A stretch of DNA of 48,330 nucleotides from Akkermansiaceae bacterium (lineage in GTDB: Bacteria; Verrucomicrobiota; Verrucomicrobiia; Verrucomicrobiales; Akkermansiaceae), in NCBI GenBank assembly GCA_903908495.1, contig CAIVSK010000336.1, forward strand, positions 1 to 48,330, given 5' to 3'. Shown piece by piece: positions 8,104 through 18,400 of the stretch (positions within the stretch are counted from its first letter, which is position 1; each line of letters begins with the position of its first letter). The notes beneath the pieces are model-generated. The model saw nothing but the letters and a program-made list of their open reading frames with translations. It searched no databases and was not told the DNA's origin. A program made the position numbers and the translations under genes.

Positions 8104-9732
8104 ATGAACCCGAAATTATTTGCGGACTTTTTGTCACTGATTCGCAGCATCGCCGTGGCCGCCGTGGCGGCTTGTGGCAGCACCGCCATGGCCGCGGCGA
8201 AACCGCCTAACATCGTGGTGATCGTCGCCGACGACATGGGATTTTCCGACCTGGGATGCTATGGCAGCGAGATCCACACGCCCAACCTCGACCGCCTCGC
8301 CAGCCACGGCCTGCGCTTCACCGAGTTCTACAACACGGCGCGCTGCTGGCCGTCGCGGGCGGCGGTTCTAACTGGTTACTACGCCCAGCAGGTGCGCCGC
8401 GACAGCCTGCCCGGTGTCGCCAACAGCGGCGGCAACGGCACGCGCCCCGCGTGGGCCCGTCTGCTGCCCGAGATGTTGCGCCCGCTGGGCTATCGCAGTT
8501 ATCACTCCGGGAAGTGGCATGTGGATGGTCTGCCGCTGGCCAACGGTTTTGACCACTCATATTCACTCAACGACCACGACCGGTATTTCAACCCGCAACA
8601 GCACACGCTCGACGACAGGCCGCTGCCGCCGGTCAAGCCCGGCGACGGCTATTATTCCACCACCGCCATTGCCCGGCATGCCATCGCGATGCTGGCCGGC
8701 CATCAGGCCGAGCATCGCGACGAGCCGTTTTTCCTCTATCTGGCATTCACCGCGCCGCACTTCCCACTGCAAGCATTGCCCGAGGACATCGCGGTCTATC
8801 GCCAGCGCTATCTGGCAGGCTGGGATGTGTTGCAGCAGGAACGCTACGCCCGCATGCAGCAGTTGGGACTCATCGATTGCGCCCTGACCAAGCCCGATGC
8901 CAGCGTCTGGCCCAGCTACAACCTATCGCTCGCCGAGATGCGCAATAAAATCGGCCCCGGCGAGGTCGGCCGCGCGCTGCCGTGGCTTGATCTAACCGAT
9001 GAACAACGGCTCTTCCAGCCCGTCAAGATGGCGATCCATGCCGCGATGATCCACCGGATGGACATTGAAATCGGCCGCGTCATCAGCCAGCTCGAGGCTG
9101 CCGGCGAACTTGACGACACAGTGATCTTTTTCGTGTCGGACAACGGTGCGAGTGCCGAGCAGATCATTCGCGGCGACGGCCACGACCCCGGCGCGCCGCC
9201 CGGCTCCGCTGCGACCTACCTCGGCCTCGGCCCGGCGTGGTCGAGCGCCTCCAACACCCCGTTGCGGTTGCAAAAAACCTGGGTCCACGAGGGCGGCATC
9301 TCCACGCCACTCATCGTCCACTGGCCTAACGGGATAGCCGCGCGCGGCGAACTCCGGCGCAACCCGGGGCATCTCATCGACCTGGCTCCCACCATCATAC
9401 AACTCGCCGGCGGCCAATGGCCCGCCACCGTGGCGGGTCATCCGGTGCCAGCCCCGCCCGGCAAGAGTCTGGTGCCGGTGTTTGCCAAGGATGGCACGGT
9501 CAACCACGATTCTTTGTGGTGGTACCACGATGGCAACCGCGCCGTGCGCGTCGGCGATTGGAAACTTGTCGCCGATCACAACAAGCCCTGGGAACTCTTC
9601 GACCTCCATCGCGACCGCTCCGAAACCCACAATCTGGCAGCCGAGCAGCCCGCACGCGTCAGCGAGCTCGAACAGGTCTGGACCCAACGCCTCGACGAGT
9701 TCCGCGCCCTCGCCACCCGGCCCGAGCCGTGA
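8104..9732 (+). CDS. Secreted Cys-type sulfatase (arylsulfatase family)
   Basis: 542 residues from the ATG at 8104. A TTG at 8080 would add eight residues ahead of the signal peptide and is less likely. The N-terminal hydrophobic stretch ending AMAAA is a signal peptide. PNIVVIVADDMG opens the alkaline-phosphatase-like fold with its metal-binding Asp pair. CWPSR (Cys81) is the C-x-P-x-R sulfatase signature, whose Cys must be converted to formylglycine. SGKWH and FVSDNG supply further active-site residues. It hydrolyses sulfate esters, probably on sulfated polysaccharides or glycans. The only FGE-like domain in the window (3' end of the first gene) lacks its catalytic Cys pair, so maturation must depend on an enzyme encoded elsewhere. 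Confidence 0.9.
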   Translation: MNPKLFADFLSLIRSIAVAAVAACGSTAMAAAKPPNIVVIVADDMGFSDLGCYGSEIHTPNLDRLASHGLRFTEFYNTARCWPSRAAVLTGYYAQQVRRDSLPGVANSGGNGTRPAWARLLPEMLRPLGYRSYHSGKWHVDGLPLANGFDHSYSLNDHDRYFNPQQHTLDDRPLPPVKPGDGYYSTTAIARHAIAMLAGHQAEHRDEPFFLYLAFTAPHFPLQALPEDIAVYRQRYLAGWDVLQQERYARMQQLGLIDCALTKPDASVWPSYNLSLAEMRNKIGPGEVGRALPWLDLTDEQRLFQPVKMAIHAAMIHRMDIEIGRVISQLEAAGELDDTVIFFVSDNGASAEQIIRGDGHDPGAPPGSAATYLGLGPAWSSASNTPLRLQKTWVHEGGISTPLIVHWPNGIAARGELRRNPGHLIDLAPTIIQLAGGQWPATVAGHPVPAPPGKSLVPVFAKDGTVNHDSLWWYHDGNRAVRVGDWKLVADHNKPWELFDLHRDRSETHNLAAEQPARVSELEQVWTQRLDEFRALATRPEP

Positions 9733-9821
9733 TGAGTCAGGCATGTGCCGGTTCATACTGTTGCGTGGCGTCGGTTCAAGGGTTCTGGCTGGTCAAGTCC
9801 GGTCGCTGGCACGGCTGCCAG

Positions 9822-9837
9822 GTGACAATTTCGTCGC
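9822..9837. promoter_or_regulatory. Imperfect palindrome GTGAC-AATTTC-GTCGC
   Basis: Lies about 60 bases upstream of the acyltransferase start. On the opposite strand it reads GCGAC-GAAATT-GTCAC, sharing 12 core bases with the perfect palindrome at 34527-34546. It is a possible operator for a shared regulator; evidence is sequence similarity only. Confidence 0.3.
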
Positions 9838-9896
9838 AAATCCTTCCTATGCTCGCAGCGCTGAATCGTGGTGACTGGCAGGTCGCAAGCAGCCGT

Positions 9897-10586
9897 ATGA
9901 ACCCACCCACCTCCTCCCGCTGGAATTTCGACCTGTCTGACGCCATCCCGCTCATGCGCGGCGGCCCCGGCCACCTGCTCAAGAAGTCTGCGGAGAACCT
10001 GCGGCCAAGGCCCTGGCGCAGGCTTGCCAAATTGCCCGGACCCACGCCGCCGGCAGGCGATCCGGCGTTGCTTGCCAGCGAGGTTGCCGCCCTGCCCGGA
10101 GATGTCCTGCTGGCTGCCCTCGGTGATCTGGAAGTTTGGCTCGCCGGTGCCGACGCGATCCCTAACGCTTTGAACGAAATCGGTCGCCAGCGGGAGTTGT
10201 TCTGCTTCCATCCATCGTTCCTGCCGAACCTCGGCCCCAGTCTTGAACTCGGCCGCTCCTTTGTCACCCCCGCCTATCAACGCACACCGTACTCGCTCTT
10301 TCTGTTATGGAAAGGCATCGGGGAAATCTCATCCCAGGCCGCCGGCTTGGAGCAGGATGCCATGGGCTTGCCGGTGCTGTTGCGGCGGTATGTGGCCCTC
10401 AATGCCACGCTGTTGAAATTCAATGTTAACCGGCAATTCAGCGATTCGTTTGACGGACTGGTGGTGGTGGATCTGCGGGCCGCCGATCCACGCATGATGA
10501 CCCGCTACATGGGGGCGGAGGGCTGGCATGAATTTTGCCAGATGCACCCTGCCCCCTGGCGCAAACCCAAAGGCAACCCGGCATGA
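9897..10586 (+). CDS. Shrunken GNAT/hemolysin-type acyltransferase (possibly decaying)
   Basis: 229 residues from the ATG at 9897; the frame is open further upstream but overlaps the sulfatase gene. Recognisable pieces of the OlsB/hemolysin-type N-acyltransferase family (often fused to PlsC) occur in order: EIGRQRE (94-100), ELGRSFV (117-123), LFLLWKGIG (about 133-141), LPVLLRRY and FDGLVVVDLRAADPR. From memory of the family, the segments between RE and ELGRS and between KGI and LPVLL are much too short here, and no PlsC domain (HX4D) is present. The gene therefore looks internally deleted yet still open. It ends in an ATGA overlap with the glycosyltransferase gene, so it may survive for coupling or as a minimal protein. 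The family name is moderately sure; activity is doubtful. Confidence 0.55.
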   Translation: MNPPTSSRWNFDLSDAIPLMRGGPGHLLKKSAENLRPRPWRRLAKLPGPTPPAGDPALLASEVAALPGDVLLAALGDLEVWLAGADAIPNALNEIGRQRELFCFHPSFLPNLGPSLELGRSFVTPAYQRTPYSLFLLWKGIGEISSQAAGLEQDAMGLPVLLRRYVALNATLLKFNVNRQFSDSFDGLVVVDLRAADPRMMTRYMGAEGWHEFCQMHPAPWRKPKGNPA

Positions 10587-12004
10587 CCTCCGCACTGCTG
10601 TGGATTGTGGCCTGTCTGGCAAGCGGACTCGTGTTGGTGGTGCTCTATCCGGACAGCTACCAGCAGGATGGCGGGCATCATTTCATCTTCGCACGCTGGG
10701 CCTGGCAGCATCCGGAGTTGTTTGTCAGTGTTTGGCAGCGCCCGTTGTTCAGCCTGGTGCATGCGGTGCCAGCTTTGGGCGGGTATGAAGTGTCGCGCTG
10801 CTGGGCAGTGCTGATCTCCACAACCGGTGCAACCCTGACCTGGCTCACGGCCAGGCGTATCGGGCTTGCCAACAGCTGGCGGTGCATTCCCTTCTATCTC
10901 TTGCAGCCAGCCCTGTTCCTGATGTGGGGCGACACAATGACCGAGCCGTTGTTTGCAACCGTGCTGTCTGCCGCCTTGCTGGCCCATTTTTCCGATCGGC
11001 AGAGGCTCGGCGCGGTACTGGCGTCGCTTTTGATAGGAGCGAGGCCGGAAGGAGCCTTCGTGGCGTTGGTATGGGGCTTGATGATGCTCGGCAACCCGGC
11101 TCTGGCCAAATCCCTCCTTAGCCGCGGGTTGTGCAGCCTGCTGCTCGCCTTAGGATTGGTTAGTTGGGTGCTCGCGGCGTGGACCATCAGCGGCGACCCG
11201 CTCTATATCATACACAATTGGCCACCGGATTGGTCGGCGGGAGCTGCGGCTTACGGCAAAGGACCGCTGTGGCAATACCTCGCGCGTTTTCCTGAGATCG
11301 CAGGTCCCCTGCTGATGATTCCGGTGGCCGCTGGATTATGGAATCTCACGCGTTCCCCCGGCCTGCGGCTGGTGGCGGCGTTGTTTCTGTTTACCTTTGC
11401 CATGCACAGCGTGATGAGGGTGTTCGGTCTGTTTGGATCGGCCGGTTATGCGAGGTATTTCTCCGCCTTCGCTCCCTGTCTTGCTATAGCCGGATGCGTG
11501 GGTTGGAACCAATTTTGCGCCCGCTGGCCGCAGGCGTGCAATGGCCGGACCTGGGCTGCCGCTGTGGTCGTGTCATTCGTCGCAAATTTCTGGTTCGTCG
11601 ATGGTGCCGCATGGAACCGGGACGCCCGCGCGGTGCAATCTGCCAAGGCATGGTTCGACCTCAATCAACCCGGCCTGCGGGTGGATCGATTCCTGTGGAG
11701 CCAGGCCGCGATGAACATTGCCTGGGACCGCGATCCGTGGGAAGAACCGACGCTCAGCGCGGCAGACCCCGCCGGGGCACTGGCAACCCTAAGGTCCATG
11801 CCCCCGCGCACGCTGATTTGCTGGGATGCGGAAACCGGCCCGGCTTTGAAAAATATTTCCATCGAGGGCATCAAGGCATCCGGATTCCGCTTGATCTATC
11901 AACAGAGCCACCAATTGCTGGGGCTGATGCCCGCCTTCAGCATGTTCAACTGGGGCGGCCCGCGCCCGCAGACGATCTACATTCTATACAAGGATCCGCA
12001 CTGA
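10583..12004 (+). CDS. GT-C type integral-membrane glycosyltransferase (mannosyltransferase-like)
   Basis: 473 residues. The ATG at 10583 overlaps the previous stop (ATGA) and opens directly into a membrane segment, so it is preferred over an upstream in-frame start. About ten hydrophobic segments are visible. The first outer loop carries DSYQQDGGHH, in the place where GT-C enzymes have their catalytic acidic residue, and a later loop has GARPEG, common in polyprenyl-phosphate-mannose-dependent transferases. The C-terminal soluble part contains LWSQAAMNIAWDRD followed by PWEEP. The likely role is adding a sugar from a lipid carrier to a glycan or lipid on the outer face of the membrane. An 81-base piece similar to its 3' part is found far away at 34562-34642. 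Confidence 0.75.
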   Translation: MTSALLWIVACLASGLVLVVLYPDSYQQDGGHHFIFARWAWQHPELFVSVWQRPLFSLVHAVPALGGYEVSRCWAVLISTTGATLTWLTARRIGLANSWRCIPFYLLQPALFLMWGDTMTEPLFATVLSAALLAHFSDRQRLGAVLASLLIGARPEGAFVALVWGLMMLGNPALAKSLLSRGLCSLLLALGLVSWVLAAWTISGDPLYIIHNWPPDWSAGAAAYGKGPLWQYLARFPEIAGPLLMIPVAAGLWNLTRSPGLRLVAALFLFTFAMHSVMRVFGLFGSAGYARYFSAFAPCLAIAGCVGWNQFCARWPQACNGRTWAAAVVVSFVANFWFVDGAAWNRDARAVQSAKAWFDLNQPGLRVDRFLWSQAAMNIAWDRDPWEEPTLSAADPAGALATLRSMPPRTLICWDAETGPALKNISIEGIKASGFRLIYQQSHQLLGLMPAFSMFNWGGPRPQTIYILYKDPH

Positions 12005-12088
12005 GGGGTGTTGTGTCAATCGCATTAGGGGACAGGGAAATTGTCCAAATACAGCCAAACCCGTTGATTTCCAGCAAGAACCCCTCAG
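12001..12088 (+). other. Nested inverted repeats at the glycosyltransferase 3' end
   Basis: CTGAGGGGT (12001-12009, overlapping the stop codon) pairs perfectly with ACCCCTCAG (12080-12088). Inside lie a second imperfect pairing (TCAATCG with CGTTGA) and a third stem, GGACA (12030-12034) with TGTCC (12041-12045). The layout would fold as a long interrupted hairpin. It has no T-run, so it is not a standard terminator; it could be a 3' stability element or part of the leader of the next gene. Confidence 0.35.
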
Positions 12089-12246
12089 GCCGAACAAGCC
12101 AGCCCCGTTGCCGGGACTATGTTGAACGTACAGGTCGGCCAAGCGCAAGCTGAGGTCTTGCCGGTGCTTTTGGAACGGACCTGTCGTCGCTGGAAGCCAT
12201 GCCGGCCACTGCCAGCCGTGGCGTCTTGCTGCCTCGGTGTTGCGGG

Positions 12247-12286
12247 CCGAATTGACACCGTATGAGATACCCGAATTGACGTCGTA
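12247..12286 (+). repeat. Tandem 24-base-spaced direct repeat CCGAATTGAC
   Basis: CCGAATTGACACCGTA (12247-12262) and CCGAATTGACGTCGTA (12271-12286) match at 14 of 16 bases and are 24 bases apart, about two helical turns. They lie about 135-170 bases before the start of the phytase/PhoD fusion gene, in an otherwise empty 415-base gap (12005-12419). The arrangement resembles paired activator sites of the kind used in phosphate regulation, but the bases do not match the E. coli Pho box. Confidence 0.35.
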
Positions 12287-12419
12287 GGTTTTTTTCACGG
12301 GATTTCCACATTGTGTCATCTTTGTTGCAATTGATTCATTGGAGAATTGGGTTGCAGGGCTAGCTTTCGGCGCTTCAGCCCATGCGTCCGGCGCAAGAAT
12401 ATCCAAAGTAAACAACCAA

Positions 12420-15400
12420 ATGAAACAACTTGATTCACTATCCGTCAGAACTGGCGCATTGTTACTCGCATTCCTCGCCTGGCTGCCCATGGCGGATTCG
12501 TCGCACGCGGCGGCCTTCACCGCCGGCAATCTGGCAGTTTATCGCGTTGGCAGCGGAATCGGTTCGCTGATCTCCACCGGCAGCCCGGTCTTTATCGATG
12601 AATACACGCCCGGCGGCATTCTGGTGCAGTCCATCGCCATGCCGACGGTGGTTAGTGGAACTAACAAGCGCCTTATCGCCAGTGGCACCGCCACCTCAGA
12701 GGGCTTGCTGGCTTGCTCCACAGACGGGCGGTACCTGGTCGCCACCGGATATGACGCCGCGATTCCGACAACCGGCCTAACTGGCACAGCCTCAACGGCT
12801 GTCAACCGGGTGATTGGCCGGATAGATAGCAACGGATCAGTTGATACCTCCACGGCGCTTAGCGACGCCGCCACAGCAAACAATGCACGCAGTGCGGTAT
12901 CGGCGGACGGTAGCGAATTCTGGTTTGCAGGAGCTGCGGGCGGCATTCGCTATGCCCCACTTGGCGCGACCACTTCCACCCAGCTTAGCACGGGGTTGGC
13001 GAACAACCGCCAGGTGAACATCTTTAACAATCAACTCTACAGTTCAGATAGTTCTGGAACGGCACTCAGACTTGCCAGCATCGGCAGCGGACTGCCAACC
13101 ACATCGGGCCAGGCAATGACCAATCTGCCGGGCTTTGCGACATCCACCGGCAGTCCCTATTCATTCTACTTCGCCGACCTCAGTCCCGCGGTCGCCGGAT
13201 TGGATACTCTCTATGTCTGTGATGATGCGGCGGGCATCCAGAAGTTCTCCTTTGATGGATCCACGTGGACTGCCAAGGGATCCGTTGGCGCGGGTGCAGA
13301 TGCCTATCGTGGTATTGCCGGCACTGTTGCAGGTTCAACAGTCACGCTATATATCACACGCAAAGGAGGATCCGCCGCTGCTGGCGGCGGAGAGATCGCC
13401 AGCCTGATCGATAGCTCGGGTTACAGTGCAACCCTCACCGCAGTTCCCACATTGCTGGCCACGGCAGCTGCGAACACCGCCTTCCGCGGGATAGCCTTCG
13501 CTCCGCTGCCCCCCCCGACAATCGCGGGCGCAGCTACAGCCACCCCATACACCACTACCTACGGCACGGCCTCAACTGCCCAGACATTCCCGATTTCAGG
13601 ATCAGGCCTGAGCACCAACCTCACGGTGACCGCACCGACAGGCATTGACGTTTCAAGTGACGGAACAACTTACGGCAGCACTGCCACTTTCACCCAGAGC
13701 AATGGCACTGCAAGCGGCTCGCTGCGCATTCGTCTCGGCGCCAACGCCGCCGTCACAGGTTCTTACAATGGCTTGAATATCCAACTGACGAGTTCCGGCG
13801 CAACCCCGGTGAACATCACCACATCGGCCGCCGGCAACGGTGTGTCTGCAAAGGGCCTGACAATCACAGCCAACAATGTGTCCAAACAATACGGAGTCAC
13901 TTTAAGCAGCCCCGTTACTGGCTCGGCTGACTTCACCAACTCCGGTCTGATCAGCCCGGAATCCATCGGTTCGGTGACTCTCAGTTATGGCAACGGCGCG
14001 GCTGCAGGCGATGCCGCTGGATCCTACCTCGGTTCAGTCAATCCATCGGCGGCAACGGGCGGCACATTCAACACATCTAACTACTCGATCCAATATGTCG
14101 CCGGTGATCTCACTGTGACGCAGCCCCCTACAATCAGCCTTACCGGCACACTCACATCAGTGGATACGATCTATGGCACGGTATCGTCCACTCCAACGGG
14201 ATTCTCGGTCACAGGTGGATCTCTAACCAGCAATCTCACGGTCACCGCGCCGGCAGGATTTGAGGTGTCCAGTGATGGGGCCTACTCCAACAGCCTGAAT
14301 CTCACGCAAACCGGTGGCGTTGTCAGCGCCACTATCAGCGTCCGATTAGCGGCTACCACTGGAGTTGGCTCATACTCGGGCAATATCCTGGTCTCCGGCG
14401 GTGGGGCCGTGACACAGAGCATCACTGTGCCACCGAGTGCGGTATCAGCCCTGAGCCTTGCGATCACCGGAGTATCCGGCATTAGCAGACCCTATGACCG
14501 CACCACACCAGCCAGCGTGAGCGGCACTCCCAATCTGATCGGTGTGCTGGCAGCTGATTCCGGCAATGTAACCGTCGGCGGCACACCAACTGCAACCTTC
14601 ATCTCGGCGAGCGCCGGCACGGCCAAGCTGATCACCGTGACGGGTTATTCCCTCGCCGGTCCGGCCGCCTCCAATTACACGGTCACACAACCCACGGGCT
14701 TGACCGCCGACATCACGCCTCTCCAACTGACCATTCAAGGCGCTGCGGTCGTCTCCAAGCCCTTTGATGGCGATACCAATGCCGTCATCACCGGCACACT
14801 CGTTGGCATCATCGATCCTGATGTTGTCACCTTCAATGGCACGGGCACCTTCGCCTCCTTGGCCATCGGCAACGACATCGCGGTCACTTCAACCAGCACC
14901 ATTGGCGGCTCAGCCGTTGCCAACTACTCACTCACGCAGCCCACTGGTTTGGTGGGCAATATCACTGCGCCGCACACCGTGGACCTCTCCCGTTACGTCC
15001 GCGTCGGGCGCTACGATTTGCCCGAGCCCAGCCGCACCACGCCGCCGACCGGCAGCCTGCTTTGCCAGGAGGCATCGAACGTGACCTATAACTGGGACAC
15101 CGACACGATTTTCCTCACCGGCGATGGCGGCACTTCCGTTGTGCAAGTAACGAAGACCGGCCAGCTGATTGATTCGATGACGCTCGCGCTCAACCCCGCC
15201 CGCCGAGCAGGCACTGAGTTCGATGACACGGAAGCCCTCGCATACACAGGCAATGGCGAATTCGTGATGACAGAGGAACGCGAGCGCACGCTGGTGAAGT
15301 TCACCTATGTGCCCAACACCACGCTGCAACGCGCCGCAACGAAGACCATGAAGCTCGGCACCACCATCGGTAATATCGGCCTCGAAGGTGTGACATGGGA

Positions 15401-18400
15401 CCCGCTCACCGGCGGCTTCATTCTCATCAAGGAAAAACAGCCCAAAGGGATCTTCCAAACCAACATCGATTGGAATGCCCTCACAGCGACCAATGGCTCA
15501 CCCACCACGGCAAATTCGACAAATCTCTTCAACCCAGATCTGCTCAACACGCTTGATCTCTCCGACCTCTTCGCCTTGTCGAATCTGCCCGCGCTCACCG
15601 GCACGCCGGAAGCCAGCCATCTCCTCGTCATCAGCCAGGAGTCCGGTCAAATCCTCAACTGCGACCGCAGCGGCAACGTGTACAGCCGCCTTACCATCGT
15701 TGCCGACCCCGGTAGTCCATTGAGCGTGCCGGCCATGACGATGGAAGGCATTTGCATGGACCGCAGCGGCAACCTCTACGTCACCAACGAAGATGGCGGA
15801 GGCGACTTCGATCATCCACAGCTCTGGGTTTATGCGCTCTCCACAGCGACGAACCTTCCGCCCACTGCGGTGACCCTGACCTCCATCGTCAGTTCACTTC
15901 CAGAACTTCCGAGAGTTGCCAACGACATTCGCGTCGCCGACATCCTCGTCGTTGATGATGGCCTCGGACCCAACGCATTGTTCATCTCCGGGGCAGACGC
16001 GGCCTCGTTCAAGATCATAGGCACTGCCTTGTTCCTCAAAGCCGGTTCCACGCTCGATGCGGCGACAAAGTCCAGCTACACGGTCAACGTCAATGTCGAT
16101 GACGCCACCGTCGGCACCAGCCCTGATGCCAGCACAACATACCATCTGACTATCGTTACCGGCGCAGGTGCCACCCCGAACCTCATCATCACTGAAGTGG
16201 CTCCTTGGTCCAGCAGCAACAGCGGCCCAGCGCTTGCCGCCGACTGGTTCGAAGTGACCAACTACGGCATCGCCACCGTGGACCTCACGGGCTGGACCGT
16301 GGATGACAACTCCAACTCGTACGCTGTCTCGCTGCCCATCTTCGGTGCCAGCGGCATCGGTCCTGGCGAGTCCGTCATTTTTATCGAAACCGGCATCGAC
16401 TCCCAAGCGAACCTCGACCTGAAGGCCGCAGCGTTCAAGACGCTTTGGTTCGGAGACAATCCACCCGCCAATCTGCACTTCTGTGGCTACTCCGGTTCAG
16501 GTGTCGGCCTCAGCACGGCGGGTGATGCAGTGAACCTCTTCGACATCGGTGGCAACTTGCAGGCGCATGTGGACTTCGGCAGCAACACGGGCACTGCTGG
16601 AATATTCTACAGCTTCGACAACGCAGCGGGTTTGAACAAAGCCACCCTCTCAAATCTCAGCGTGGTGGGAGTTAGCGGTGCCATCATTGCCGCCAATGAC
16701 GCAAATGAAATCGGCTCTCCAGGCACCGTCGGTGTAGGAGCGACCCCGCTTGTGAGCATCGTCGCCACCGACGCCAGCGCGTCCGAGACCGGCACCGATC
16801 CAGGCAGCTTCCGCATCAGCCGCAGCGGCAGCACCGCTTCCACACTCACGGCGAATTACAGCATTGCCACTGGAACCGGACAAGCCACCGCTGCTGACTA
16901 CACGCCAGCGCTCACCGGGTCGGTGACGTTTGCCGTTGGTCAGGTGTATGTGGATATCACCATTACTCCGGTGGACGACATGATCGGCGAAGGCCCTGAA
17001 ACATTGACTCTAAGCATCACCGACACCGGAAGTTACGATGTGGGCACGTCCGGCACGGCAACCATCACCATCCTGGACAACGATGCATCAAACATGGCAC
17101 CGACCGCTATCGCCCTGACCAACACGGTCGCGACGATTTCCGAAGCAGCCAACACCGCCTCTAACATCCGCGTCGCAGACATCACTGTCACCGATGATGG
17201 CCAGGGCACCAACACCTTTGGAGTCACCGGCACCGACGCCGCGTTCTTCACCGTCGCCGGCAATTCGTTGTATCTCAAGGCTGGCACCACACTAAGCAAT
17301 GCTATCAAGCCAGGCTACAGCGTCACAGTCACCGTTGACGACATCACCCTCGGCTCTACTCCAGTCGCCAGCACCAACTTCACGCTCGCCGTCGCCACCT
17401 CCGTGGCCCCGGGCAGTATCATCATCTCAGAAGTCGCCCCGTGGTCCAGCACCGCTGCCTACAGCAACAATATCGGAGCGGACTGGTTTGAAGTAACCAA
17501 CATTGGCACCAGCATTGCGAATATCACCGGTTGGAAGATGGATGACAACTCCCACTCTTACGCCAGCGCGGCTCCTCTGTTGGGAATCACCAGTATTGCA
17601 CCGGGCGAGTCCGTGATCTTCATTGAAACACCTACCACGGCTCCTGGTGATCTCGCGACGAAGGCCGAAGCCTTCCGCGGCACTTGGTTTGGAGCTAATC
17701 CTCCTGCCGGCCTGCAAATCGGCGCTTACTCTGGCAGTGGCGTCGGTCTTAGCGGCTCCTCAGGTGATGAAGTGGTGCTCTTCGATGCCAGCGGAGCCAT
17801 TGTTACCGGTGTTAGCTTCGGTGCTGCGCCTGCAGCCGCACCTTTCGCAACATTCGACAATAAGGCCGGCACAGGTGGAACCACGCTTCCACTCCCCTCA
17901 ATCGCCACTCTCAGCGGCGCTGGCACCAACGGCGCATTCAAGGCCGTTAATGACACGGGCGAGGTCGGCTCACCGGGTTCCCTCAACAGTGTGGCCGTCA
18001 CGGTGTCTGCGGGCGATGTGACGCAAAGCAGTGCGATGCTCTGGGCGCATAGCCATGCAACCGGCACGGTTGCCTTTGAGTACTCCACAAGTCCGTCCTT
18101 CGCCGCCGGGGTGACCTTGATTACCTCCACCGTAACCGACGCCGCTTTACCGGTGAAAGTACCGATCACTGGCCTTACAGCTGGAACGGCCTACTACTAT
18201 CGTGCGACGACTCTGACTAACCAAGCGAGCGGCACCTTCAAGACACCTGCAGCGGCAGGCACCCTTGGTGGTCTCCACTTCGGCATCTCCGGCGACCAGC
18301 GCGGCGATCTCGCACCCTATCCGGCGGTCAAGAACGCCGCCGCTAAGGACCTTGATTACTTCCTGCTGTTCGGCGACAACATCTATGCCGACGTGGCCTC

